64,000 bases of DNA from Uranotaenia lowii (taxonomy: Eukaryota > Arthropoda > Insecta > Diptera > Culicidae), in NCBI RefSeq assembly GCF_029784155.1, contig NC_073693.1:233073102-233137101 (forward strand), written 5' to 3'. The notes beneath the pieces are model-generated. The model had not been told where the DNA came from. It saw only the letters and a list, made by a program, of their open reading frames with translations, and ran no database searches. Position numbers and translations under genes: made by a program. Below, piece after piece: positions 45,923 to 57,198 of this stretch. Position 1 is the first letter of the stretch, and the number at the start of each line of letters is the position of its first letter.

Positions 45923-47329
45923 ATGTATACAATGAATGCGACAAATAGTGATTACGAGTTTGGTATAGTCATCGAGAAGCAGCCCTACGAGTCGCAGTAT
46001 TCGGCGGGAAACTTTAGCAATGACACAATTTACAATGAGAGCGTGCAGATCTGCTACTATGCGCTGGAGTGGGATTACGATACGACGGTGTTCGAGTTTT
46101 GGATCGGCGGGGTCGTGATGAACATCATAGCCTTGCTAGGGATACTCGGAAACATTCTGTCGATGGTCATCCTATCAAGGCCTCAGATGCGTTCAAGCAT
46201 CAACTATTTGCTGATAGGACTAGCTCGTTGTGATACCATCGTGATCTTGACCTCGATGCTGCTTTTCGGCCTACCAGCTATCTACCCTTACACGGGATAT
46301 CTGTTCTACTACTACTACGTCATTCATCCGGTGATATCGCCGGTCGTCTTTCCACTGGCCATGACAGCTCAAACTGCTAGTGTCTATCTAACGCTAACGG
46401 TAACTCTCGAACGGTACGTAGCCGTTTGTCATCCGCTGCGAGCACGAGCTCTCTGCACCTATGGCCGAGCTCGGATATATGTGATAGTGATACTCATATT
46501 CTCTCTCCTATACAACATGCCCCGGTTCTGGGAAGTTACGGTATCACCCATAGATCATCCGGACTATGCCGGCGCGTACTGTGTGAGCGCATCTTCACTC
46601 CGCACTCACTCGCTGTACATCAAGGTCTACGTCCACTGGATGTACACCGTATTCATATATCTGCTGCCCTTCAGCGCCATTTCTTTCTTCAACATCATGA
46701 TCTACCGCCAAGTACGGAAAGCCAACCGCGAACGGCAACGACTCTCTCGCTCCGAAAAGCGTGAAATCGGTCTCGCAACCATGCTGATCTGCGTGGTGAT
46801 CGTGTTCCTAATGTGCAACCTTCCGGCCATGGTGACCAACATCATGGAAGCCGTCTACGATGACATCAACGATTATCTAGTCAAAACGTCCAACCTCCTA
46901 GTGACCATCAACTCGTCCGTCAATTTCATCATCTACGTCATCTTCGGGGAAAAGTTCAAACGGATTTTTCTTCTGTTATTTTGTAAGTCGCGTCTAGGGC
47001 GCGAATCTCCCGACGGTTTCCTCCATGAGGATAGTTCCTTTTCCAATGGCGACGGTAGCAATCGCAATTCAGGCCGATTCCAGCGAGTCGGAACGACCCG
47101 CAGCAGCACCACCAAGATCAGCAACAGCACCCTCGGTAGTATACGCACGACTCGGACCACGATCCGGAGCACCCGGGCTCCCTCCCCAGGCCCAATAGTG
47201 TACTACCCAGCCCGGGAAACGCTTCCTCGAGCGCCGGCCGCTGGCATCGCCCGGAGCACCTCCATGTTCCAACCGTGCTGGGATCGGGAGAACGGCAACG
47301 GTATCATGATGGCCACTTCCGGCTTCTAG
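45923..47329 (+). CDS. FMRFaR: FMRFamide receptor (class A neuropeptide GPCR)
   Basis: 468 residues in one exon. An outer N-tail (1-57) carries NAT, NFS, NDT and NES glycosylation sites. Seven membrane helices lie at about 58-84, 93-119, 140-167, 183-201, 238-261, 283-305 and 322-342. Class A landmarks: GN at 76-77 (helix 1), LARCD at 100-104 (helix 2), ERY at 163-165 (helix 3), and NFIIY at 334-338 in place of NPxxY (helix 7). The third loop KANRERQRLSRSEKREIGLA and the tail motif APSPGPIVYYPARE are hallmarks of the insect FMRFamide receptor (Drosophila FMRFaR). The tail (344-468) is Ser/Thr-rich. It binds extended RFamide peptides at the neuron or muscle surface and signals through G proteins. 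There is no Cys at the usual top of helix 3. No stop, shift or intron interrupts the frame, so it looks functional. Start M1 is used; M4 is also possible. Confidence 0.93.
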   Translation: MYTMNATNSDYEFGIVIEKQPYESQYSAGNFSNDTIYNESVQICYYALEWDYDTTVFEFWIGGVVMNIIALLGILGNILSMVILSRPQMRSSINYLLIGLARCDTIVILTSMLLFGLPAIYPYTGYLFYYYYVIHPVISPVVFPLAMTAQTASVYLTLTVTLERYVAVCHPLRARALCTYGRARIYVIVILIFSLLYNMPRFWEVTVSPIDHPDYAGAYCVSASSLRTHSLYIKVYVHWMYTVFIYLLPFSAISFFNIMIYRQVRKANRERQRLSRSEKREIGLATMLICVVIVFLMCNLPAMVTNIMEAVYDDINDYLVKTSNLLVTINSSVNFIIYVIFGEKFKRIFLLLFCKSRLGRESPDGFLHEDSSFSNGDGSNRNSGRFQRVGTTRSSTTKISNSTLGSIRTTRTTIRSTRAPSPGPIVYYPARETLPRAPAAGIARSTSMFQPCWDRENGNGIMMATSGF

Positions 47330-47800
47330 CCATTGCTCAAGGGCTCCCCGGAAACCTACCAGGAGGAGGAGGCCAAATTCTAGCCATTCTAGCGCATAAG
47401 TAGTGTAAATTTCAGTACTCACGGTTAAGTTGTGGTTAAGTAAGCTAAAGATAACGATACCTGATAATTCCGTTCTAGGTCCTCGCTTCGCCAATCGAGG
47501 AGGATAAACGGTTGAGCCCTAGATGCTACTTGCTCTGAGCAGAAAATGCTAGGGAATTCCTAATGTATAGGTACGATTTAAGCGCGAGATGCATAGGAAA
47601 GATTCTATATTTACCAGTTGTTTTTTCTACAAAAAAAATCTAATTAAAATTCAAAAATATTAGCTCAAACTAGAGAAATGAAAGGAAAACTTGGCGCAAA
47701 CTTTGAAATCAAGAAACCACTGATTCGACAATGGGTAGATTGAGCAAACTTTGTTCATATGACATGTGCAGTAACGTAAAATAAAGCATAAAATCACTAA
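47330..47800 (+). other. Putative 3'UTR of the receptor gene
   Basis: AT-rich after about 47550. AATAAA at 47780-47785 is the first good polyadenylation signal; another lies at 48104-48109. Confidence 0.5.
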
Positions 47801-50040
47801 AATTCCTACCTACATTCTAACTTTGACTTGTTGTCATTACGTACCCGTATCATTCAAGTTTTAAAATGTATCGAAAGGAATATAACGAGGAGAAGAATTA
47901 TATGACTCGTTTTAGTTAAATTGTCAATTTTTCGTTAGGACTCGTTGATAACTCTCAAACGTTCAACGGGAGTGTATTATTCAGTACTTACCTGTTTGTT
48001 ATAGAATTTGGTAAAAAAAATTGAACTGGTACGAAATGACAGATGTCATAGTAGGGAAGATGTGCAAGTGCTGATAAAAGCTAGCAAGTTTGAATAGACA
48101 TTCAATAAAACTAAAAATTAGTTCTGGCAATCATAAAAAAAATTGTCATTCGACATGCATTTGGTTGACAAAACTCCAATTATTTTTTGTCTTTGCTTCA
48201 TTATTTATTTTTAAATATTTTTCTTAACTGTCCCTTTCAATCCTTGCGTTCCAAAACTTTTTTTAAATAAGGTCTGCACAGTTTGAAAATATATAGAAAA
48301 TAATAAAAAGAAACGTTGTATCTCCTTTACTCATGCTCAGCTTTTGCGATTTTTTATTATTTATGATTCATCTATTCTAAACTTTCTATACATCAAAGCT
48401 GGTATAATTAAAATAGTCATTTATGCAAAAAAAATTAAGGGTGAGAACAAAAAAGAATATTTTTGTCAAAATGACTCGTAAATGTATCCTACAAGACTTG
48501 CCGAGTTGAATAGTTACGTACAATGCAGGGCTGAAAAGTCAAATAACAACACTGAAAACAGTATCAAAAAGTGCTACTTTTCGACACTGTTTTTGTTTAT
48601 TTGGAAATGCACTGTCCACGACCTTCAAGATCAGAAGTTTTCTGACATAAGCATGGTCTTCCACATGCGGTCAATTTTTGAAATATACTACTTGTTGGTT
48701 GATCAATGGATTGTTATGGGTAGATATGTTTCAAATACGACTAATATTTCAAATGCAACTCGTTGAAAAATTTGATTGACTAACCAGACTAACTATTATC
48801 CCTCTAGTGTACTACCCCACCTCAAGACGGGGTTTACTAAAAGCGGCATGAAACCAAAGACAGTTATTTATTTTTACTTACTTTATTTCGAGCCAAATAC
48901 TTCAAAATATCCTAATTTTACAATCCAAATATTCTGAACACAATGTGTTTTATCCTATCCCAAACAATAACGCGAAGGCCTTCCTTTTTTGTTCTGGAAA
49001 TTTAAAAACTTACTAAGCAAATTGAAATTTCATTATTCTTCAGACTTAAAAAAAATTTAAAAAAAATTTGAGTTCAGTTGTATTAACACACAAACTGTTA
49101 TTTGAAAAGCTGTGAAAAAATCTACTGTTCAAGTCAAACAAAGAAAAAAGGATCAAAATTATGCATAAAATGTTTCTAAATTCTTGATTGTGTTTCTATA
49201 AGTCTGATCGCTTCATCCAACTAAACAAATGACATTGATTAAAATTGTTTTAGATGGTAAATATTGTGTCTTGAATTCTACCTTTGCATTGTATCTTTAT
49301 TTGAAAATACGGAACTATCAGAATAAATATTTCGTAAAGAGGTTTTTTTCTAAACTTCAACAATTATGTTCGTATTATGGTTTCTAAATAACAAACACGA
49401 AATAAATTTTTTTTTTAATTTAATTTGAATAAATAATTGAAAAACCTAATGAAGAAAATAGAAAAAGGTGCACTTTTAACTCAACCATGATAAAATTCTG
49501 AATCCATTTCTTGAACCTTCAGTCCTATTCGATATATAACTTCCCAAAATCCTAAACAAATATTTCAGTACTGAATTCAAATTAACAAATCCGAAAGCAG
49601 ATGTCAAGAATTTAAAATTTTAATCTTGTTTGATTCAAACTTAAAACGAGGAACAAGTAGATAGCTTGATTGAAGATCTTAGGTTTTCAAAACTCTTATG
49701 TTCTTTGCCCTAAATATTGAATCCTCAATTTCGTTTTTGATTTGATATATTTAATAAAGTTTCTCACATCTAATTTTAAAATAATTAAATAATGAATTTT
49801 GCATAAACGTTTTAAAAGAAAATATTTAATTCCAAATTCAGAGGCTTTTATTTAAAAATCTGGATTATAAATTCATTGTACATTCATTGCTCTGATGTGG
49901 ATTTCTAATTTTACAGTTCAACTGAATTGCCTTAGGTATATCTAAATCCAATGATCTTTATTTCTTCAATGCTTATGGGTTTTCTTTAAAATTGCTTATC
50001 TCAAGCTTAGAGGTCCTAAATAGCCGGTAAACTATTACGT
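47801..50040. other. AT-rich intergenic, no gene seen
   Basis: A 94-codon plus-strand frame at 48482-48766 lacks any recognisable domain. Nothing else is supported. Confidence 0.45.
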
Positions 50041-51012
50041 ACAGTAGGGTGTCCCATTATTTCTAAGCACCATTTTGATATAACCTTGCTCATTCTGATT
50101 GACATTTACACACTTCATTTACGCTGTGTGTTGTTGCTCACAGTTCAGCTTAAAACTCTGTGTATCGTGTGGTCCAGTTTTCATAATTTTCATAAAAATG
50201 GGAAGCATTTCCCCGGAAAAGCACTAAAATATCGTGCACAAATGGTATACTATCCCCAACATTTCCCTGAGTCTGTTGACGAAAATGGAAGCAGTAAACA
50301 TTGGTACGGTCTGAAATACGATTCAAAAGTATGGAGAGCAAGTCAACTTAGAGGACAGAATAAATCTGGCCGGAAACCGGGTACGGTGGACAAAACTTTG
50401 GACCGAAAAGTCATTCGTGCTTACGCCAGTTAGAAGGTTGCCGCAGTTCGGGATGTGGCCAAAAAACGGGATCCCCTCGTAGCACCGTCCATCATACCAA
50501 GCAAATCTAGGCAATTTAGTCTGAAAACCTGGCAAAATCCGGGCATTTGGTTTAAAAATTTTCAACGTGAAGCCCGGGAAAATTGGGTCAAATAATCACC
50601 CAGCACTGTTTTGGCATCAATTCACTACTCAAAACTAGTCAAAACACGATGGCTTGGTAGAAATCCAATCGTACCAAAGGAGAAAAATCTGCAAAATTGT
50701 CCTCAAGCGAGACCGATTGAAACTTTTTGGGCTCTTGGGTAACCGATTGAATCTTATCTGAGAAAACATGTGAAGCCTGCAGATTCTATCGAAAACTTCG
50801 CAAAAGACTGGAAAAAATGGCCAAAATCATCGCTAATCAGTCTGTGCTGAAGCTAATGAGCAGTCTTCGATCGAAGTTTCGATCATTGGTCTACGATTGA
50901 CTGGAATGTAATTTTGTATTGAATCACTGTAAAAAGAATTAATTTTCTACTCCTTTATTGCGTTTATACTGTTCATTTTAAATCGTTTCTAGACATAATG
51001 GGGCAATCTGTA
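50041..51012 (+). mobile_element. Dead Tc1/mariner element with degenerate ends
   Basis: The left end ACAGTAGGGTGTCCCATTAT then TTCTA is matched by a degenerate inverted right end (TCTAGACATAATGGGGCAAT) near 50989-51012. Between them, fragments of transposase are visible: SGRKPGTVDKTLDRKVIRAY and KVAAVRDVAKKRD (helix-turn-helix region). Later comes VPKEKN..NCPQARPIETFW, which carries the third catalytic acidic residue, then a basic tail. The middle, with the first two Asp residues, is largely lost, and several stops and shifts are present. The family differs from the DD37E copies at 7402 and 61596. Confidence 0.65.
50345..50900 (+). pseudogene. Mariner transposase remnant
   Basis: The DNA-binding part (RGQNKSGRKPGTVDKTLDRK) is followed by a shifted and deleted catalytic domain. 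The PQARPIETFWAL motif survives at about 50703-50738. It is not functional. Confidence 0.65.
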
Positions 51013-53037
51013 TTTAACCACGAGTTCATCACTGTATTTTCTGAAGAACGAAGATCTAATTTTAAAATTGGAATAAACTTATTCTGAGTTATTTTATTTA
51101 AAAATGGTTTTAAAGCATTTTACTTATAAAGTTTTTAAGTGTCGGGAGAATTTTTCCTAACTTTGGGTTAGTAAGAGGGGGCCATAATCACACATTCTGA
51201 GTTCTTGATGCTTATTTTTTCCTTCAAAATATCAAATTAAGATTTAAAAACTTGATTTATATTTTTCAGATCTAGTAAGCCGGAGCCTAATAGACAGACT
51301 TTGACTTCAGGTATCACATCATTATTTACGGGGTTCAAACGAACAGCTAATATCTCATTGCCCGATAAGAAATATACTCTACTTTTCATTAAATTCTAGT
51401 TCTTACTAATGGCCGATTTTTGCATCGCCACTTATGGAAGTTTTTGTTGGGCATCAGCAGAATTATCAGCCAACTTAGTAGCAGTGCTAGTAGGTCTAGC
51501 AAACAGCTGATTAGTTGGATGATTGTGTAAGAACAAATATAATTGAAACCAATATTCACCACACTTATTTTCTTCATATAATGAGAAGGCGACACCATCA
51601 AAATGGACAAAATGGAAGCACTAATTCGAGAAATTCGTCTAATTTGTGAATAGCGTGTATTCCGACTCTACTTGATCAGGGATGCCAGTTATAATAAATG
51701 GAATTGTTTGTTTCTATTCTTGCACCATAAAAATTTATTGAATCAACAAACAAACAAAAAGGGGTCTAAGAAAATATCTTCATTTCATACTTGTAAATAT
51801 TTCTGAACAAAATATGGAGCGGAGTAATTACTTTCAATTACCTTCCTTATTTGATTGTTTCAAATGATACATAGATTTGGATGCGCAAAAAGCGTTTTTT
51901 AAGAAACAGATTTTAAATTCAATCGGTCAGAATAGAAAAAACTGCTGAACTGTTTATAAAAATTGTGCTAACTAATAGTTGAGGAAAAAAATATTTACGT
52001 AGAAATATCGTTATTTTCTCTTTACTAGATGTCGGGTGTCGTTTTTCAATTTGGCAAAAATGGATGTGTAAACGATTTTTATTAAAAGATGGAATTGTTA
52101 TTGTCTCGTGCTAGATGTTTTTTGTTAATATTTGAACATTTTCAAACAAATTGGTTTATCATTATCAAACTATAAAGTTTGTTAGATAATTTATCAAATT
52201 TAGATCTTAGGTCAAAGGGTATACCGAGCTTTTATCAAGCAATAACATGCCAATAATCTCCTGGTGCGAATATTGAATTCATTTCTTATTTGAGCGGAAT
52301 TTTTTTTAATGTGTTCCTAAACTAAACAAAAAAGTGATGAAAATATGTTCGGACGGCCTCCCTGATCAGCTTGACAGCTCCAGATTAACATTTTGAAAGG
52401 GCACAAATTGATTTTTTTTTTTTGTATTAATTGAGACAAATGTGTGGATACTATTACAAAGCAATGGATAATCCAAAACACAAAAAAAACTTTTTAAATA
52501 TAACTAGAAAAAAATAATTATAATTTGAATTTTTGAATTTCATTTTTTATTTCTTTACCTATATTTAATTTCCGTCTCTTAGCTAAGCTTTTAAAAATTG
52601 TATTAAGCTTCCACTTATTTTGATTTGCCGTTTTGTATAACATATTCTAGGTAACGGATCGTTGTTAAAAACTCGAAATGAAGACAAAGATGAAATATTT
52701 TTTTTGGAATCCGATTTAAAGAAACTAAAAAGCGCAAATGTTTGATTAAGAATACGTAGTTTGTTTGTTTACTCGTAAAGTGCTGGCGGAAATTTGCAAT
52801 GCATAAATCTACAATCTATGCTGGCAGATTTTATCGCGAATGTCGTAAATCAATATATTTTAAGTTATTTATGAAGTCATAATAAATTAGTCATTTATTA
52901 CGAATGCTTGACCTCAAAGTTTTTGAGTCTAATAACATTCCCTTTTCATTTTTCCATTTTTTAAACTTTGCGTTAAATCGATAGTAATAATACAATCACG
53001 ATGTTTAAGAGTATCAGCAGCGGTCAGGTGTCAAAGC
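51013..53037. other. AT-rich intergenic, no gene seen
   Basis: No coding, RNA or transposon signal is supported. Confidence 0.45.
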
Positions 53038-53688
53038 TATAGGGCTTTTGCACAGTGCATTAGTATTAGTAAGCCGTTGGGCAAACAAAAGTGACAGCTT
53101 AATGCAAATTGAATACGATTCGAAGAAAGAAAATTAGTTTTCGAATTTATTTTTGAAAACTATCGCAAGTTTCTCAATAAACAGCACATTTTTGAGAAGC
53201 CAGTGCATTGGTTTATTTGTTTGCGAATTTTTTTCTGATTCCGAGTGAGGTTCTTTGAAAAAAATAAGATTTTGTACAGGATACGACCGTTTCCTGAGGA
53301 TGCACAGGGAATATTGCTAACGATCTTTATAAATTTCGCAAAGAAAACAATTAATGTCATCCTCCAGGTTCAAAATTCTAAAAGATATGCCCAAATACTT
53401 CAACAAAAGATTTGGGGGAACCGTTGAATGTACCTTTCAAACATAATAGTCATATTTTTCCATTTTGTTCTGCTAGTTTCTGCACTGCTACTCAATCAAA
53501 TGTTCACCAAATTGTTCCACTTGTTAGCCAATGATTCGAAATATACTTATTGGCACTTTTTTAGAGAAAAGGCGCATTCATTTAAGTTTAAAACAAATTT
53601 TTTGCTGAATTTTTCTTTTTCCGCATATAAAAACCATTGATGTGTGCCCAACAGACCTCTTGCATGTGTGTGTAGCAAAAGCCCTATA
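53038..53688. mobile_element. MITE with TATAGGGCTTTTGC ends
   Basis: TATAGGGCTTTTGC at 53038-53051 and its exact complement at about 53675-53688 bound 651 bp of AT-rich sequence without a transposase. The outer TA may be the target duplication. Two plus-strand frames inside have no recognised domain. Confidence 0.7.
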
Positions 53689-54318
53689 ATAACACTCAAT
53701 TTTGACACTTTCTCCTTGGTATTGAAAAAGCAAGCCAGGAGCCATATTAGAATACCGACCAGCTCCTGATATGACTGGCGCTAAAGTGTCTAGGAAAAAA
53801 TTACAACAACAACACCTATCGGAGCGTCACCAGTGGCAAAAATGGAAACCAGTTTAGCACTTACCGGTGCGCAAATGAGCTGTTAAAGCTAAAAAAGCAC
53901 CTATAGTATGTGTCCCGGGTTAACACCTGGGATAGCACTTACCGCTGCCGATGCTTTAAGGGTTTATATAACGTTTTAAGAATTGTAAGAATATGCGCTG
54001 TTTATAATGGATATTTTTTCAAAAAGTACTCATTTTACTTCCGCCTTTTTTATATGCTACGCTACACTTTTTACGATTGTCAATTGAAAAATCAGGACAC
54101 CTGGCATCTCTGATCAAAGCTCCGAAAAAATTCACAGTGTAATACTTCCATTTCTGTCGCCAGATAGCGCTATTCGCGTCTCCCAATTTCTCGTTAAGTG
54201 GTGTATATCGGTTCTAGTATATCCGACTAAACGTACATCTGTCGAGGATATGATGGCTAGAATCTTACAAACGCTAAAACTACCAAGCCATAGAATGTGT
54301 ACTATGTATGCCGTGACA
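53689..54318. other. Intergenic, no gene seen
   Basis: CCGGGTTAACACCTGGG forms a short imperfect palindrome near 53915. No gene is supported. Confidence 0.4.
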
Positions 54319-54390
54319 AGGAATCGATCTCATAACCATTGGCTTAGAAGACTTGAACGCTATCCTCTAAACCACGGGCGGCAGCTGCAC
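54315..54390 (-). ncRNA. tRNA-derived repeat (SINE-like)
   Basis: On the minus strand, GTGGTTTAGAGGATAGCG is a good pol III A box. About 40 bp later GAGATCGATTCC resembles a B box. The acceptor ends do not pair, so it is tRNA-derived rather than a tRNA gene. Confidence 0.45.
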
Positions 54391-54564
54391 ATTAATTCAT
54401 TAATCATAAGTTAGCGGACTAATATGCGATGGATGACTTCTTTTTGGTGCCCTAGAACTTATAATTCAATTTCAACGATCAGTTAACCATCCTGTAAAGT
54501 ATTTGTGGGAAGATACAGTAAATCATTAACCACATTAACCACAAAATCACAAAAGGCGATAGTG

Positions 54565-54765
54565 ATATAGTTCAGGTGGCCAGTCAGTTGCCTCCTGAGC
54601 GGATGCCCGCGAGTTCGAACCCAATAGTAGACATCGAACACAGTTGTACCGGATAAGTTTTTCAATAACTCTCCGCCGACTGCAATTATGGTATAAAGTT
54701 GCGAATGGAGTAAAGATAAGATGGTGAAACGACTTAAATCTAAACAAACAAATAAACAAAATCGC
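54565..54765 (+). mobile_element. SINE-like element with tRNA-type head
   Basis: GGTGGCCAGTCAGTTGCC..TGAGCGG, followed by GCGAGTTCGAACCC, has A-box and B-box character. The body (ACATCGAACACAGTTGTACC and onward) is followed by an A-rich tail AAACAAACAAATAAACAAA at about 54742-54760. The layout fits an insect tRNA-derived SINE. Confidence 0.55.
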
Positions 54766-57198
54766 AAGATCAGATGATATGGACGACCCTTTTTCTTGGC
54801 ACAAAGCAGAAATCACGTCATCATTAATTTTGCCAAATTTCCATTTGAATTAAATGACTCAATTTTTTTTATCTTAACTCATTTTAAAAGCTGTTGAACA
54901 AAATGGAAAACCCAATATTGCTTTAAATTTTAGTTTCAAAAACTTGACTGGATACTTCTGGTTGTAAACTAAGCAAAGCATCATACCTCAACGCAATATA
55001 AACCAAACTAGCATCGATCAAAGTCATTCTAGGAAACTACTAGCTAGCTCCCTCGCATTACTCAAAAGCTACTTTCACGGCCAAGTTTCTAGGATTTTCT
55101 GCAAGAAAACCATCCAACCCCATCAGAATCCACCTCGAGAAGAAAGTAAATATTTTGATTAATTATTAAATCTTCACCAGTTTTCCCTATCAACGAGCAG
55201 GAAAGGACGGGTGCCAATTTCATAATATTCCTAGCAAGTAAAGATGCCAAAAGCTTTAGCTCTTTCGGTCAACAACCATCAGCTGCCTGCGTCCACTAGT
55301 AACCTACTCTCTGAAGGGTGGCGTGGGCGTTTTTCCGATTTTTCTAATTGACAGTTGCGGTTTAAAATGGCATTTTGAGCCAGCACCGCAACTCGACGGG
55401 GGCGGAAGTTTCGCACCATTTTGTTGTTGCTCGTCTTTTTTTCTTTTTTTCACTTACCCACTTCCAGCTCAACCTTGGACTCTTTCATCTAGAGTGGTGT
55501 CATAAAGCGGATTACGGAAATGGCTCCCGGCTTCCGGCCTGAATGGATTGGGACATTAAAAACAATGATTTTTGCGAGCTTCGCGAAACAGGAAGTCATT
55601 GAGTGTTACTTAAACAAATTGCCTGGACAATATCGGCTTTGATTTAGAAAATTAATTCTAGGGACTAACTTTGTGAGAATTTCTTGAACCAAGGACTGTG
55701 AAATCAGACTGAAATTAGAGGTCCCTAATTGAATTAAATGGCTGAGCTGTTGATTTGATTTGCTAAAACTTAAACTGCTATAATATTCTCAAAACGTTCC
55801 AATTTTTTCTATTTAGGGCACAACGCCAAAGCTCAACGCTGTCAATGGGCATCCCGATTGGCAGAAACACACTGATCCATTCATATTCAAAACAGCTTTG
55901 TGTTATTTATTCTATTGATAAGCTGTCAATGTGAATCTTTTCTTTTGCTCTTCGTCGCCCACTGGACCTTTACAAAAACGACAGACATAGGTCAATCAAA
56001 TTATTCACTGGGAAAGCTTACACAGAGCTCAGTTCAGAAATTGATTGGACTTTTTTAATGATGCGCTTGGAATTTGCAGATGGAAATTTAATTTTGGATG
56101 AGCAAGCACACACAGCTTAAAAACTGTAACTTAAAATGAATCTAAACTCAATAAACATTTTTTTTTAATAATTTAATTGAAACAATAATCAAAACAAAAT
56201 ATTTTATTTCAAAATTAAATTCACTCAATCCACCCGTTTTCCGGTGCAAAGGACAAGTCATTGAATTCCCTATTTAAGAAAAAAAACAAGCAAACAAACA
56301 GAAACCAATCGGAGTAGTTAATTCGTTAATACATAATCTGCTGCTCTCCAAACATTTATCGAAACGACATAATGACACGAATCGAGGCACGGTTATTGAG
56401 TCAATAATACACGAATCAGATTAATATTAATTTCACACCAATTGCTGGGAGCACTTCCATGTTCAGATGCGATACCATATCTCATTTTCATTTTCAGGCA
56501 GACAGGGAATGAAAGCGTGTGTTTATTAGTGACAGTTACATACATAAGTGCGAAATGAATCCTGTTGTTAAACATTTAAAAAACATTTATCGAAATCGAA
56601 AACTTTGTACATTCAGCTGTAAATAAAACGCTAAATTCCAGCACACAGGTTGCAGGCAGTTATCAGAAGAGAGAAAATAAGGTGTAACAATCGAATCACA
56701 AAAATGAAAGGAAATGTAATAAAGATGAAAATATATGTCCACAATCAAACGTTTGCCCGGCTTTTCTATTGCAATATCACAGTTATGTAAGAGGGGATAA
56801 ATGAGGTGGGTAAAAATGTATGTACCTTTTTACATTCTGAAATATCGTAAAGATTAGAAAACTGATGGATTCGAAAAAAAGTTGAAGTTTGTTATGATTC
56901 ACAATCTTTTCATATTTCTTTTAAAGTTGTTTAAAATCAGTTAAGATCAAGCCTCAATGTAACGTTGGAATCAGGAATCATATTCTCCTTAAATTGACTT
57001 GGAACTCGATGCATCTCAAGCAGATCGTAATATTATCTGTTGTAATAAATCAGCCAAAGCCGTTTTGGCAACACTGAAAAACAATAAAACTACTTAAATA
57101 TTAATCAAGTAAACTACTTATCTACTTAAAAAATATCTCTCAAATCAAAACAATCTCAAGGGATGAGGATTTCAAAAGATATATCACAATTTGTAGAC
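54766..57198. other. Intergenic, no gene seen
   Basis: The part at 55190-55560 is less AT-rich and repeat-poor but has no supported frame. The rest is AT-rich. Confidence 0.45.

Noticed and set aside
46933..47494. Minus-strand frames of 79 and 141 codons opposite the receptor tail
   Set aside because: Shadows of the Ser/Arg-rich coding strand.
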